Positions 18,056 through 28,249 of a DNA stretch of 63,272 bases are shown piece after piece. The stretch is from Candidatus Gastranaerophilales bacterium (lineage in GTDB: Bacteria > Cyanobacteriota > Vampirovibrionia > Gastranaerophilales > Gastranaerophilaceae): positions 1 to 63,272 of the forward strand of contig JAEELO010000094.1 of the NCBI GenBank assembly GCA_016282705.1, read 5' to 3'. Numbering within the stretch: position 1 is the first letter of the stretch; each line of letters opens with the position of its first letter. Both the position numbers and the translations under genes were made by a program. The notes under the pieces were generated by a model that searched no databases, had not been told where the DNA came from, and saw only the letters and a program-made list of their open reading frames with translations.

Positions 18056-18415
18056 TTACTCCTCAAAATAACTTGCACAAGCATGTTCTGTTTCCCATAC
18101 CGATACTTTGTATATAAAGGGTATTTTCTCTTTCATTTTAATATATATGAACTTTGAAAGAATTTCACTGCTTGGACTTATACCTTTAAATTCTTCAAGA
18201 GTATTGATATCTTTATGGTCAAGTATATCAAGAACATTATTAAGTTCTTTTTTTAGGATTTTAAAATCAATAAGAAGATTAGATTTATCTAATTGAGTGC
18301 CTCTTACATATACTTCTACTTTCCAATTATGTCCGTGCTGATTTTCGCACTCTCCATTGTAATTCAGCAAATGATGAGCTGCCGAAAAGGAGCTTTCTAC
18401 TTTTAATTCGTGCAT
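18056..18415 (-). CDS. queD: 6-carboxy-5,6,7,8-tetrahydropterin synthase
   Basis: Second step of the 7-deazaguanine (queuosine) pathway, converting dihydroneopterin triphosphate to 6-carboxytetrahydropterin. The 119 aa match the family length. Zinc ligands are the His of SAAHHLLN and the HGH of ENQHGHNW. The preceding Cys of NGECENQHGH is the catalytic thiol, and the C-terminal WETEHACASY carries the conserved Glu and substrate-side residues. It is cotranscribed with malQ upstream (6-base gap) and uppP downstream. No queC, queE or folE is in this window. Confidence 0.94.
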   Translation of the reverse strand: MHELKVESSFSAAHHLLNYNGECENQHGHNWKVEVYVRGTQLDKSNLLIDFKILKKELNNVLDILDHKDINTLEEFKGISPSSEILSKFIYIKMKEKIPFIYKVSVWETEHACASYFEE

Positions 18416-18421
18416 ATTAAC

Positions 18422-20338
18422 CTACATTATACTTTCAAGTTTTTGAATTATTTCCTGATTCTTAGAAGTAAATTCATGTCCTCTTGCTTCTATTGCCAGT
18501 TTTAATATTAAAGGAAGATTTAATGCAGTACCTTCTTTTAAGTTGTTACAATAAACTTCTTCATAATTATCAGGTATTCTTAAAGACCAGTTTTGATCAC
18601 CTGATGTCCCCGGTCTGTTATATACATCATATAATCCCAAGAAATCAGTAAAGAAAATCTGGATATTTTCTGATTTGCAAGCAAATAATTCAACCAATTT
18701 CGTCTGAGTTAAGAACGGAGCATCCTTTGAAATTTTTATTGCTATTTCTTCTCTTTGTTCCGGTGTTGCATCCGGCCATAAATCTTCTGCAAGGTTTTTA
18801 CCGTTTAAGTATCCTGCTTCTGTATTTACTGTAGCATCTGCCCACATTCTGATTGGTTCGTTATCATGTGTTCCGACCATTGCCCAGCTTCTTGGTGTAA
18901 TATTTTTACATCTGTACGGATGTTCCGGTTTTTCCGGTACTACAAATTGTATTAATTTCATACCTTGTAAGTCATATTCTTTCATTACGCTTACTACAGG
19001 ATATGTCAATGTTCCTAAGTCTTCACAAACGATAGAATCTTTATCTAATCCTACTTCTTTAGCTGCACCGATTACAATCTTTTCTACTAAAGCACCGTAG
19101 CGTTTAATTTGTTCTTCCGTAAGTTTTAAAATTCTTTCTTCTTTATCTGCTTCAACTTCATCGTTTAAATCATCTACAGTTGCAATTGCATATCTTGAAA
19201 GAATAGGATGTTCCGGTGAAGAATATAGTCTTCCCGCACCTTCTTCTATTTTCGGTTTTCTGCCCTGAACATATACCCAAGGATCGATTAATCCTACCAT
19301 GTGGTCAATACGAACACCACCAGGGTTTTCACGGAACATTTTCTTATAAAGTTCCTTCATTAAAAGACCGCCTTCACCTAAAGAACCATCTTTGTTATAC
19401 ATTTTTTCAGGATCCATAACAGGAAAACCCCACATTTGACCGTCTTCTGAAAAATAATCAGGAGGACAGCCAAGACACCATCCTTTTAGGAAGTATGATT
19501 GATATGCCCAATTATCTCTGTCTGAAAATGCAACTTGTCTGTCTGCAATCATTTTCATTCCTCTTGATTGCGCATATTCTCTTGATTTATCATTTTGAAC
19601 AGATATTACAAATTGGCAGAAAGAATAATATTCAATAATATCTGAATATTTTGATTTCAGTTCATTTATTCTTGCTGTATATTGTGCTTTTTGTTCATCA
19701 TTTTGCGGATTGAATAATGATTTATCTGTTTCTGATGACCACATCGGCCAGTAATCATTACCGTGTTCAACAGATAATGCTTCGTATAAAGAATCTTTTT
19801 CAAGCCAGAATTTATTTGCTTCTTTGTATTTTTCAAAATTAGCTTTTAACTCTTGATTATCAAGTTTTTTGAAATTCTCAAAAGCTTCTTTTAATGCATT
19901 TTCCTGTTCATTAAAAATATATGAATAAGCCGTTCTGTTTGTGTTTTTATTCGGATTGTTTTCAGTAATTCTGTTATATGTTTCTTTAGAAAGTATATTA
20001 AACCATTCATCTGTAGTTAACTGTTCTAAATCAATGAACAAAGGGTTGTTTGAAAAAATTGTACCTGTATATGGGGAAGCATCAATAGATTTTGTTTTAC
20101 CTGCAGGTCCTAATTGAATATCGGTAAATATTCCAGATAAAAAGTCCATTAACTTTTTGGCTGCTGTTGAATTTACCGTACCAAATCCGGTATTTTTACC
20201 GGCTTCAGCAGGAAAACTATTAGCATGTGCAATAAATGCAAGGTGTTTTTTTCCGAGAGCTTTTAGTGCATCTCTTATTATGCTTTTTGATTCTTCACAT
20301 GAAAACGGTGATTTTCTTTGTTCATCGCAATATGTCAT
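18422..20338 (-). CDS. malQ: 4-alpha-glucanotransferase (GH77)
   Basis: Transfers alpha-1,4-glucan chains between maltodextrins or glycogen, in the cytosol. At 638 aa it is longer than the shortest bacterial enzymes. Recognisable GH77 features are PGGVRIDHMVGL (the catalytic Asp nucleophile), VCEDLGTL with the acid/base Glu, and VGTHDNEPIRMW with the transition-state Asp. The order of the three carboxylates is that of the family. It is the first gene of the minus-strand run and is preceded by a gap of about 130 bases shared with the divergent small gene at 20469. Confidence 0.93.
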   Translation of the reverse strand: MTYCDEQRKSPFSCEESKSIIRDALKALGKKHLAFIAHANSFPAEAGKNTGFGTVNSTAAKKLMDFLSGIFTDIQLGPAGKTKSIDASPYTGTIFSNNPLFIDLEQLTTDEWFNILSKETYNRITENNPNKNTNRTAYSYIFNEQENALKEAFENFKKLDNQELKANFEKYKEANKFWLEKDSLYEALSVEHGNDYWPMWSSETDKSLFNPQNDEQKAQYTARINELKSKYSDIIEYYSFCQFVISVQNDKSREYAQSRGMKMIADRQVAFSDRDNWAYQSYFLKGWCLGCPPDYFSEDGQMWGFPVMDPEKMYNKDGSLGEGGLLMKELYKKMFRENPGGVRIDHMVGLIDPWVYVQGRKPKIEEGAGRLYSSPEHPILSRYAIATVDDLNDEVEADKEERILKLTEEQIKRYGALVEKIVIGAAKEVGLDKDSIVCEDLGTLTYPVVSVMKEYDLQGMKLIQFVVPEKPEHPYRCKNITPRSWAMVGTHDNEPIRMWADATVNTEAGYLNGKNLAEDLWPDATPEQREEIAIKISKDAPFLTQTKLVELFACKSENIQIFFTDFLGLYDVYNRPGTSGDQNWSLRIPDNYEEVYCNNLKEGTALNLPLILKLAIEARGHEFTSKNQEIIQKLESIM

Positions 20339-20468
20339 AATTTCATATCCTTAACTACTATCTACCATTCTATTGTATATGGTTTAATAATATTTTACAA
20401 GAGAAAGATAAAATATTTATCAGCAAAAAAATTTTATTTTATGTTTTTTGGCGAAAGAAGGAGCAAAT

Positions 20469-20855
20469 ATGAAAATATCAGCATTAAATAATTGTAATTT
20501 ATATAGTAATAACTATAAGTCTAATGTGCGTTTTAGCGGTGATAATAATGCCGTATTATCTGCTCCTATAAAGATTTCAAAGATACCACCTATAGTTATA
20601 TTGGGTGTTGCCGCAACTATGGCTGTAATTAAAGGCGGCAGTAAATTAAAAAATACTGTAGAGCAAATAGTTAAAAAACACAAAAACAAAGGTTATATTA
20701 CAATTCCTATATCTCCAAAGAGTTTTGAATTGGATACAACAAAATTAAGAAGATTGCCGGCGGAAATAAAAACTCAGGCTATAGAAGCATTAAATAAAGC
20801 CAGAACTATGGAAGAAAAAACAGAGATAATCAAAAAATTTGCTATTGCAAGATAG
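20469..20855 (+). CDS. Small hypothetical protein with Asn-rich start and NVRFSG tag
   Basis: I know no family for this 128-aa protein. The start at 20469 is supported by AAGGAG at the right distance; an upstream codon at 20448 would overlap that site. The N-terminus is polar and Asn/Tyr-rich, followed by NVRFSGDNN (residues 19-27), then a hydrophobic, probably membrane-spanning helix (about 39-55) and a basic C-terminal helical region. The short xVxFxG element resembles VSFKG at the same depth in the 665-aa protein at 52877. It converges on tolC with a 3-base gap. Confidence 0.75.
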   Translation: MKISALNNCNLYSNNYKSNVRFSGDNNAVLSAPIKISKIPPIVILGVAATMAVIKGGSKLKNTVEQIVKKHKNKGYITIPISPKSFELDTTKLRRLPAEIKTQAIEALNKARTMEEKTEIIKKFAIAR

Positions 20856-20858
20856 ATA

Positions 20859-22208
20859 TTAATTTAATCCGCCTGCTGTTGCTTTGTATAACCCGATTTG
20901 ATTAATAAAATAGTCAACTTTATCAGCTACTACAAGCTTTTCTGTTGATAACAATGCTTCTTTTTTCTGTAATAAATCAAGATTTGAAATAATTCCTTCT
21001 TTATATTTCAAATTAGTATAATAAAATTCTTTTTTCTCCGAATTAAAAATTTCAAGTGATTTTTCGTATTTTTCATTATCTAATTTTAAACCGCATAATG
21101 CATCATTGACTTCTTGAATAGCTTTCAAGTTAGTATTTTGATAGTCTTCCAAAGCCTGTTTATATTTATTTTTGTTTAGTTTAAAATTTGCCGTTTTAGC
21201 TCCGCCTGTAAATAACGGTAGCATTGCATTTCCACCCAACAGTGCAAATGAATTTGTCCAATTCATTGTTTTTAATAATTTTGTGGAATTAAATGCAATA
21301 AGTCCTAAGATATTGAAAGTCGGTAAAAATTCTTTTTTTGCGGCTCTTACATCTAAACCGGTTTTTTCAATCATTTTTTCTGCCGATACATAATCGGGAC
21401 GTGATGTGATTATTTCTGTCGCAATACTGTCGGGAATTCCTTTATTAATAGTAAGTTCATCATAAGAAATTCTTTCATAATTTTTTGAATTTTCAGGACT
21501 GTCACCTGTTAATACGGCAAGCATATTGAGCATTCGTTCTCTCAATTTTCTCAGTTCTATTAAATCCGAGTTAGATTTAATATATGCTTTCTGCGCAGTA
21601 ACTGTATCGGCGGTTGAAATTAAGCCTTCTTTATTACTCAATTGCATTAAATCATATATTTGTTTTCTTTCTTCAATAATTTGTTCCTGAACTTCTATAA
21701 GTTTATCCAGCTTGACTATATTGTAATAGGTTGTACCGACAGCTCCCGCCACTGATATATAAGCAGCTTTTTCCTTTTGCCTTGAAATTTCAATTAATTT
21801 GTCCATTGCTTTTGTTTTATCTCTGTTTTTTCCGAATAAATCCAATTCGTAATTGGCATATAACGGTACGGATATAAGTCCTTCCGATTTCGTTACGGCA
21901 GGCATCTTATATAATGCAGGTACAGCTCCGACTCCAAGCATGGGCATTTCATTTGCTCTTGTTATATTTTTTGCTTCGGTAGTTTCTTCTACTTTTAATG
22001 TTGCTATCTTTAAATCTTTATTATATTGAACAGCTTTAATTAAATATTCTGTAAGAATAGGGTCATTTAAATCTTTCCACCATTCAATATTTATATATGA
22101 ATACATCGTATTTTCATCTGTTATAGGTTTTTTTGCCGCAAAGGCACTGATAGGTGTAAAACCGATAATAAGTATAAAAATTAAGATTATTGAAATAAAT
22201 TTTTTCAT
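20859..22208 (-). CDS. Outer-membrane efflux factor (TolC/NodT family)
   Basis: Forms the outer-membrane channel of a multicomponent export pump. The 449 aa start with a signal peptide (lysines, long hydrophobic run, cut after AFA near residue 24). Two TolC-type repeats follow. The first begins WWKDLNDPILTEYLIKAVQYN, and coiled-coil hairpins rich in K/E/L run across each half. There is no lipobox Cys, unlike many NodT proteins. It is divergent from marR-hlyD with a palindrome in between, so the three probably form one efflux system. Its presence shows the organism has an outer membrane. Confidence 0.9.
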   Translation of the reverse strand: MKKFISIILIFILIIGFTPISAFAAKKPITDENTMYSYINIEWWKDLNDPILTEYLIKAVQYNKDLKIATLKVEETTEAKNITRANEMPMLGVGAVPALYKMPAVTKSEGLISVPLYANYELDLFGKNRDKTKAMDKLIEISRQKEKAAYISVAGAVGTTYYNIVKLDKLIEVQEQIIEERKQIYDLMQLSNKEGLISTADTVTAQKAYIKSNSDLIELRKLRERMLNMLAVLTGDSPENSKNYERISYDELTINKGIPDSIATEIITSRPDYVSAEKMIEKTGLDVRAAKKEFLPTFNILGLIAFNSTKLLKTMNWTNSFALLGGNAMLPLFTGGAKTANFKLNKNKYKQALEDYQNTNLKAIQEVNDALCGLKLDNEKYEKSLEIFNSEKKEFYYTNLKYKEGIISNLDLLQKKEALLSTEKLVVADKVDYFINQIGLYKATAGGLN

Positions 22209-22222
22209 TGTTGTTTTTTCTC

Positions 22223-22253
22223 TTGAAAATATTATACCAATATATTAATATAT
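22223..22253 (+). promoter_or_regulatory. marR promoter with overlapping palindromic operator candidate
   Basis: TTGAAA (22223-22228), a 17-base spacer and TAATAT (22246-22251) fit a promoter for marR. The 14-bp perfect palindrome ATATATTAATATAT (22240-22253) covers its -10. On the other strand a TATAAT at 22231-22236 could serve tolC, with the palindrome just upstream of it. A MarR dimer here could control both directions. The palindrome is low-complexity AT, so chance cannot be excluded. Confidence 0.5.
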
Positions 22254-22290
22254 ATATGTGGCAAATGCAACAAATAGAAAAAGCAACATA

Positions 22291-22764
22291 ATGACGGAAT
22301 TAATCCAAAAAAAATCTCAATATACGGAAGGAATGTTTTTTCAAATACGAATAACATCAAGATATTTAACCTTGATGGGAAATCAAGCATTTGAAAAACT
22401 CAATTTCCCTATTTCTTTTGAAGAGTACATAATTCTTGATATCATTGCTTATAATGAAAATATTTGTCATAGAGATATAGCTAAAATGTTATTACGAGAC
22501 CGCTCCAATATCGGTAAAATTGTTACTAATTTGGAGAATAAAAATCTGATAAAAATAATACCGGATATAAGAAATAACCGAAGCATAAAAAAATTAAAAA
22601 TTACGGAAGCCGGTAAAAAGCTGTGTAATAAAATGTATACAAAACTTGAACCGTATATAGAAACACTAAATAAAGCAATAAACACCGAAGAACAAACAGC
22701 AATATGTAATTGTTTGAAAAAGTGCAGAGATATAATGGATGAAATAGTTGAAACTCAAATATAG
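22291..22764 (+). CDS. MarR-family transcriptional regulator
   Basis: A winged-helix repressor, normally a dimer that releases DNA on ligand binding. From the ATG at 22291 it is 157 aa. The HTH/wing region contains FEEYIILDIIAYNENICHR, DIAKMLLRDRSNIGKIVTNL and LIKIIPDIRNNRSIKKLKIT, followed by a dimerisation helix. A GTG at 22258 lies at the predicted transcription start and is rejected. It overlaps nothing and is 8 bases from hlyD, so it probably autoregulates and controls the pump genes. Confidence 0.92.
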   Translation: MTELIQKKSQYTEGMFFQIRITSRYLTLMGNQAFEKLNFPISFEEYIILDIIAYNENICHRDIAKMLLRDRSNIGKIVTNLENKNLIKIIPDIRNNRSIKKLKITEAGKKLCNKMYTKLEPYIETLNKAINTEEQTAICNCLKKCRDIMDEIVETQI

Positions 22765-22772
22765 AGGTGAAA

Positions 22773-23753
22773 ATGTCAGCGGAAGAAAATATTGAAAAAC
22801 CTAATAAAAAAAAGAAAATAATAATAATACTTTCAATAGCAGCCATAATAATCGCATCAATATTGTATTATTTAAATGCGATAAAATATCAAAATACCGA
22901 TGATGCTTATATAGAAACAGATTTGGTTCAAATTTCTCCGAGAGTATCAGGTCAGATTGAGGAAATATATATATCTGATAACCAAAGAGTAAAAGCAGGC
23001 GATGTCGTTGCAAAAATTGATGAAACGGATTATAAAGTAAAACTGGAACAGGCACAGGCTATGTATGAAAAAGCCTTATACTCACAAAAGGTTGCCAAAG
23101 CTAACTTAGAAGCAATTAATACCGAAATTTCAGCTGCCGAAAAAGATTTAAAAAGATATAAAAATTTGTATCAGGCAGGTGCTGTTTCTCAGCAGGTTTT
23201 AGATAGTGCACAGACCAGATATGACGGAACAAAAGCAAAACTGCTTGCAGCACAAGAGGATATTTTATCATCTTCTAATGATAAAGTTGCAGATGCTAAT
23301 TTAAGAGTATTAAAAGCACAAAGAGATCAAGCAAAGTTATATTTAGACTATACAACCATTACTGCACCTTTTGACGGTACTGTTACGAATAAAAATGTAG
23401 ATAAAGGGAAATTTGTTCAGGCAGGACAGCCTTTATTTGCTTTGGTTAGTGATGATATTTGGATTGTGGCAAATTATAAAGAAAATCAAGTCGGGAAAAT
23501 GAAGGTCGGTCAGGATGTCGAAATAAGAATAGATGCCTATCCGAATAAAAAATTCAAAGGAAAAATAGATAGTATACAAAAAGCATCAGGTGCAAAATCA
23601 AGTTTATTTCCGCCTGAAAATGCTGTTGGTTCATTTGTAAAAATAGTACAAAGAATTCCCGTAAAAATTGTATTTACAGAAGAAATTGACCGTAATGAAT
23701 ATAATATAGTGGCGGGAATGAGTGTTGAGCCGAAAGTTAGAGTTAAACAATAA
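22773..23753 (+). CDS. HlyD/EmrA-family membrane fusion protein
   Basis: The periplasmic adaptor that joins an inner-membrane exporter to the TolC channel. The 326 aa have one membrane anchor near the N-terminus (about 15-38), then a split barrel-sandwich/biotinyl-lipoyl domain (VSGQIEEIYISDNQRVKAGDVV and TITAPFDGTVTNKNVDKGKFV) around a coiled-coil hairpin. The C-terminal beta-barrel has VEIRIDAYPNKKFKGKI. GAGGTG precedes the ATG. The gene ends at a terminator, and no EmrB/MFS or ABC pump follows, so the inner-membrane partner must be encoded elsewhere. Confidence 0.94.
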   Translation: MSAEENIEKPNKKKKIIIILSIAAIIIASILYYLNAIKYQNTDDAYIETDLVQISPRVSGQIEEIYISDNQRVKAGDVVAKIDETDYKVKLEQAQAMYEKALYSQKVAKANLEAINTEISAAEKDLKRYKNLYQAGAVSQQVLDSAQTRYDGTKAKLLAAQEDILSSSNDKVADANLRVLKAQRDQAKLYLDYTTITAPFDGTVTNKNVDKGKFVQAGQPLFALVSDDIWIVANYKENQVGKMKVGQDVEIRIDAYPNKKFKGKIDSIQKASGAKSSLFPPENAVGSFVKIVQRIPVKIVFTEEIDRNEYNIVAGMSVEPKVRVKQ

Positions 23754-23786
23754 AAAAAGAGGAAGTTTTAAACTTCCTCTTTTTTT
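23752..23786. terminator. Bidirectional terminator after hlyD
   Basis: A 17-bp inverted repeat (A-run, GAGGAAGTTT, then its complement and T-run) centred at 23769. It ends hlyD on the plus strand and the convergent gene at 23799 on the minus strand. Confidence 0.9.
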
Positions 23787-23798
23787 ATTAAATTATTT

Positions 23799-24197
23799 TT
23801 AGTCCTTATTTTGTTTGTGAGAAAGAATTAAATTTGATATTAAAGAACCTATTAATACACCGGCTGTAATACCTGCAAAAGTTTTACCTATTTCTTTAAC
23901 AACGGCTTTTGCTGTTGAAGCCATCTGCGGATACATTGCAGATGCTCTTTTTACTGTTTCTTCAACATTTATATTTGAGGCTGTTTTTTCTAAACCTGCT
24001 TTATTCAGATTTTTAATTGTTTTATTTGCTGAATGAGCTACTCTTTTAAGAAATACATCTTTGCCTAATGCTGTATTTTTAATTGATGCTTTAATTTCAT
24101 CAGGAAGCATTACTGTATGAATTCCTGCCGTTAATGCACCTGCTGCTACTGCTGTTTTGATATCACTTCTAATTTCTGATGTATGATTTATTGTCAT
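23799..24197 (-). CDS. Hypothetical small alanine-rich protein with C-terminal membrane helix
   Basis: No family recognised. The 132 aa are rich in Ala, Lys and Thr. An N-terminal segment with a weakly hydrophobic stretch (IKTAVAAGALTAGIHTVML) precedes amphipathic helices (about 40-95). A glycine-spaced hydrophobic helix near the end (GKTFAGITAGVLIGSLISNL) probably spans the membrane, with a short basic tail HKQNKD. There is no signal peptide. It has good ribosome-site sequence (TGGAGAT) and stands alone between a terminator and the glmU promoter region. Confidence 0.75.
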   Translation of the reverse strand: MTINHTSEIRSDIKTAVAAGALTAGIHTVMLPDEIKASIKNTALGKDVFLKRVAHSANKTIKNLNKAGLEKTASNINVEETVKRASAMYPQMASTAKAVVKEIGKTFAGITAGVLIGSLISNLILSHKQNKD

Positions 24198-24281
24198 TTT
24201 AATCTCCAGAATCTATTCTTTCCCTTATTATAAACCCAATACTTTTTCTTTTTGCTAATTTTAAAAAAAATATTACTACTT

Positions 24282-24300
24282 ATTTACAAAAAGTGTAAAT
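24282..24300. promoter_or_regulatory. Perfect 7-bp inverted repeat upstream of glmU
   Basis: ATTTACA and TGTAAAT, separated by AAAAG, make a 19-bp operator-like dyad about 62 bases before the glmU start codon. It has no T-tail and is too AT-rich to be a terminator. A dimeric regulator site is the most natural reading. The gap 24198-24361 otherwise shows only an AATATAAAT -10-like element near 24331. Confidence 0.45.
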
Positions 24301-24361
24301 TTTCTAAACATATTTCATTTTTCATGGCACAATATAAATATACATTTGAGGGATGGAACCA

Positions 24362-25671
24362 ATGTTAAACAAAAAAGTTAAGTCAATAATTCTTGCAGCA
24401 GGAAAAGGCACAAGGATGAAGTCTAACATGCCAAAGGTTCTCCATACAATTTTTAATAAACCTCTTTTGGGATATGTGATTGATGCAGTTAATAATGTAG
24501 GATATGTTGATTGCAATTTCGTTATTGTCGGGCATGAAGCAGAATTAGTTGAAAATTATGTTAAAGCTAATTATGATAATTCAAAATGTATTCTTCAGTC
24601 CCCGCAATTAGGAACAGGAGATGCGGTTAATAAAGCAGCACCGTTTTTAGCCGATTTTGACGGATATGTAATTGTTGTATGCGGTGATACTCCGTTGATT
24701 GAAGCTGATACTCTTCGTAATTTTATTGAATTTCATGACAATAACAGTGCTGATTTAACGGTTATGTCCGCAATTTTTGAAAATCCTAAAAATTATGGAA
24801 GAATAATCAGAGATAAAAATAAAAAATTCATTGCAATAATTGAAGAAAAGGATGCAACACCGGAGCAAAAAGCTGTAAAAGAAATTAATGCCGGAATTTA
24901 TTGTTTAACTTGGAACAAAATATCTGAAGCGTTTAAAAATCTTAAAAATAATAATGCACAAGGAGAATATTATCTTACAGATATTGTAAAATGGGCAGTT
25001 GAGCAAAATTTAAATGTTCAATCATATATATTGGATAATAACGAAGAAATTTTTGGGATAAATTCCAAACTGCATTTAGCGGAAGCTACAAAAATATTAA
25101 ATAAAAAATCATTAATAAGATTGATGGAAAACGGAGTTCAAATTACAGATCCTGATTCTACATTTATATCACCTGAAACAACAATTGAAGCAGATACTTT
25201 AATTCTCCCTAATGTATATATAACAGGGAAAAATTCAATTGGTTCATATTGTAAAATAGGTCCTTTCGCACATATAAGAGACGGTGCGGTTATCGGAAAT
25301 CATGTAAGAATAGGTAATTTTGTAGAAATAAAAAAATCCGTAATAAAAGATAATACAAATGTTTCACATTTGAGTTATGTTGGCGACAGCGAACTCGGTT
25401 CGCATGTAAATATCGGTGCAGGTACAATTACCGCAAACTATAATCCGATATCAAAAGTAAAAAGCAAAACAATAATAAAAGACGGAGCAAATACAGGTTC
25501 AAATTCGGTGCTGGTTGCTCCGGTTACAATAAACGAAATGGCATCAGTAGGAGCAGGAAGTGTAATTACAAAGGATGTAGATGCATATTCTTTGGCAGTA
25601 ACGCGTGCCCCTTATAAACAAATTACAGATTGGGTAAAAAGAAAAATACAACAGCTTTCAGGAGGTAATAA

Positions 25672-25675
<4 letters not shown>
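24362..25675 (+). CDS. glmU: Bifunctional GlmU (N-acetylglucosamine-1-phosphate uridyltransferase / acetyltransferase)
   Basis: Makes UDP-GlcNAc, the precursor for peptidoglycan and lipopolysaccharide, by acetylating GlcN-1-P and then transferring UMP. From ATG 24362 it is 437 aa, within the usual range. The N-terminal uridyltransferase has ILAAGKGTRMKS, MPKVLHTI and VCGDTPLIEADTL. The C-terminal left-handed beta-helix acetyltransferase (about 230-437) has hexapeptide repeats and VSHLSYVGDSELG plus NIGAGTITANYN. The ATG 9 bases upstream overlaps the GAGGG ribosome site and is rejected. The stop overlaps the prs start (ATGA). Confidence 0.96.
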
Positions 25676-26714
<1,039 letters not shown>

Positions 26715-26716
26715 TA

Positions 26717-26755
26717 AAAAATATCACTTTCTTATATTTAGAAAGTGATATTTTT
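26717..26755. terminator. Bidirectional terminator between prs and rseP
   Basis: AAAAATATCACTTTC and GAAAGTGATATTTTT form a 15-bp stem. It lies between convergent genes in a long AT-rich tract made of repeated AATAA-like units. Confidence 0.85.
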
Positions 26756-26769
26756 ATATTTTATATTAT

Positions 26770-28185
26770 TTAAAATTTACCTGTAATTAACCCGAATATA
26801 TCGTTGTATGAAACATATAAAATAAGCGCGATTAACAGGTAGAAAAATATATTGTTAATCTTATTGAGTACTTCTTTATCTATTTCTTTTCCTGTTATTT
26901 TTTCAATAATAAGGAACATTACGTGACCTCCATCCAGTGCAGGAATAGGCAATATATTCATTATTGCTAAGTTTAAAGAAATAATTGCCGCAAACAATAA
27001 ACCTTTAAATAGTCCCTGATAGTTTATTACATCCGAACCTATTTTAACAACAGCAATAATTCCGTTTAAATTATTAAAAGAAATTTGACCTGTAAATAAT
27101 TTACCTAAAACATAAAACATTAATTTAGTATTGTAATTTACATAACTGCAAGTACCTGTTATTAACTGTTTAAATGTTTTTGTCGGTGTATATTTTTCAA
27201 TAAATTCCTGTTGAATACCAAGTTTGCCGTCTTTACCCGAATATAAAGTATTTAATGCAACTTGCTGACCATCTCTTAATACTATAACGGATATAGGTTT
27301 TTTTGTATCTGAAATTGCAGCTGCGATATCTATTAGATAGGTATCATTTTTTAAAGTGTATTCATTGCTGTAGTTTATATCATCACGTAAATTTTTCTGA
27401 TTATCCGATAGGGGTGTTTCGTGCAGTTTTTCTTTACCGATACCGAGCATATTATCTTGTGATAATTCAATAGCCGGTTCATCCGTATATTCCGGAATTT
27501 TAATTGTTGTTCCCGCAGGGATTATTTCTTCAAAATCTATATTCGGATTTATAGCTATTAAATCATCATATTTTTTATCTATTATATTTTGCGATGCTTG
27601 TCCGTCAAATTCTTTAGACATTGTGAAGAATTTATTGGAGGAAGCAGGATATATTATCTTTTGACCGTTTATTGAATATATAATATCTCCTTTCTCAAAA
27701 CCTGAATTTAGTGTTGTTTCAAGTGCTGAAGGAGCATATTTATCAAATTTTATTTGGTATTCGTTAGAAGGAAGTTGTTTCCATAATCCGCCTGCAAGCA
27801 AAACAAGAATATATACTAAAAGTATATTACCTGCTACACCGGCAACAAGTACAAATAATTTCTGCCAAATATTTTTATTTGCATATCTTTTAGGCGAATC
27901 TTTAGGCAAATCGCAATCTTCTTCATCATCCGGAAAAGATACATAACCGCCAAACAAAAAAGCATGGATTAATACTTCCGTTTCACCGATTTTCTTAGAA
28001 AACAGTGTCGGTCCAATAGGAAATCCAAAACCGAATTTATCAACTCTTATTCCTACTGCTTTTGCAGCAAGCATGTGACCAAGTTCATGAATCAATATCA
28101 TTATCGTGAACAAAATCATCATTATTATAAAGCTTTTAATAAATCCCCAGTTTATAAAATGTAAAATGTTATGAATAAATTCCAT
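26770..28185 (-). CDS. rseP: RseP-type site-2 zinc metalloprotease with a LysM-like insert
   Basis: An intramembrane protease of family M50. The HELGH zinc motif is at residues 33-37, and LDGGH with the third ligand is at 417-421. Four or so membrane helices and a central periplasmic region are visible, giving 471 aa versus about 420-450 typical. The PDZ core shows GFEKGDIIYSINGQKI (163-177). An extra stretch, about 190-235, reads like a LysM (DDLIAINPNIDFEEIIPAGT) and interrupts the PDZ region. It is divergent from comF. The family cleaves anti-sigma factors and signal-peptide remnants; the target here is unknown. Confidence 0.93.
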   Translation of the reverse strand: MEFIHNILHFINWGFIKSFIIMMILFTIMILIHELGHMLAAKAVGIRVDKFGFGFPIGPTLFSKKIGETEVLIHAFLFGGYVSFPDDEEDCDLPKDSPKRYANKNIWQKLFVLVAGVAGNILLVYILVLLAGGLWKQLPSNEYQIKFDKYAPSALETTLNSGFEKGDIIYSINGQKIIYPASSNKFFTMSKEFDGQASQNIIDKKYDDLIAINPNIDFEEIIPAGTTIKIPEYTDEPAIELSQDNMLGIGKEKLHETPLSDNQKNLRDDINYSNEYTLKNDTYLIDIAAAISDTKKPISVIVLRDGQQVALNTLYSGKDGKLGIQQEFIEKYTPTKTFKQLITGTCSYVNYNTKLMFYVLGKLFTGQISFNNLNGIIAVVKIGSDVINYQGLFKGLLFAAIISLNLAIMNILPIPALDGGHVMFLIIEKITGKEIDKEVLNKINNIFFYLLIALILYVSYNDIFGLITGKF

Positions 28186-28249
28186 TTATTATCTCTTTTC
28201 TTACTTAACCTAATGTTTAATTTTTCTAAACGTAATATAATTTGATTAT

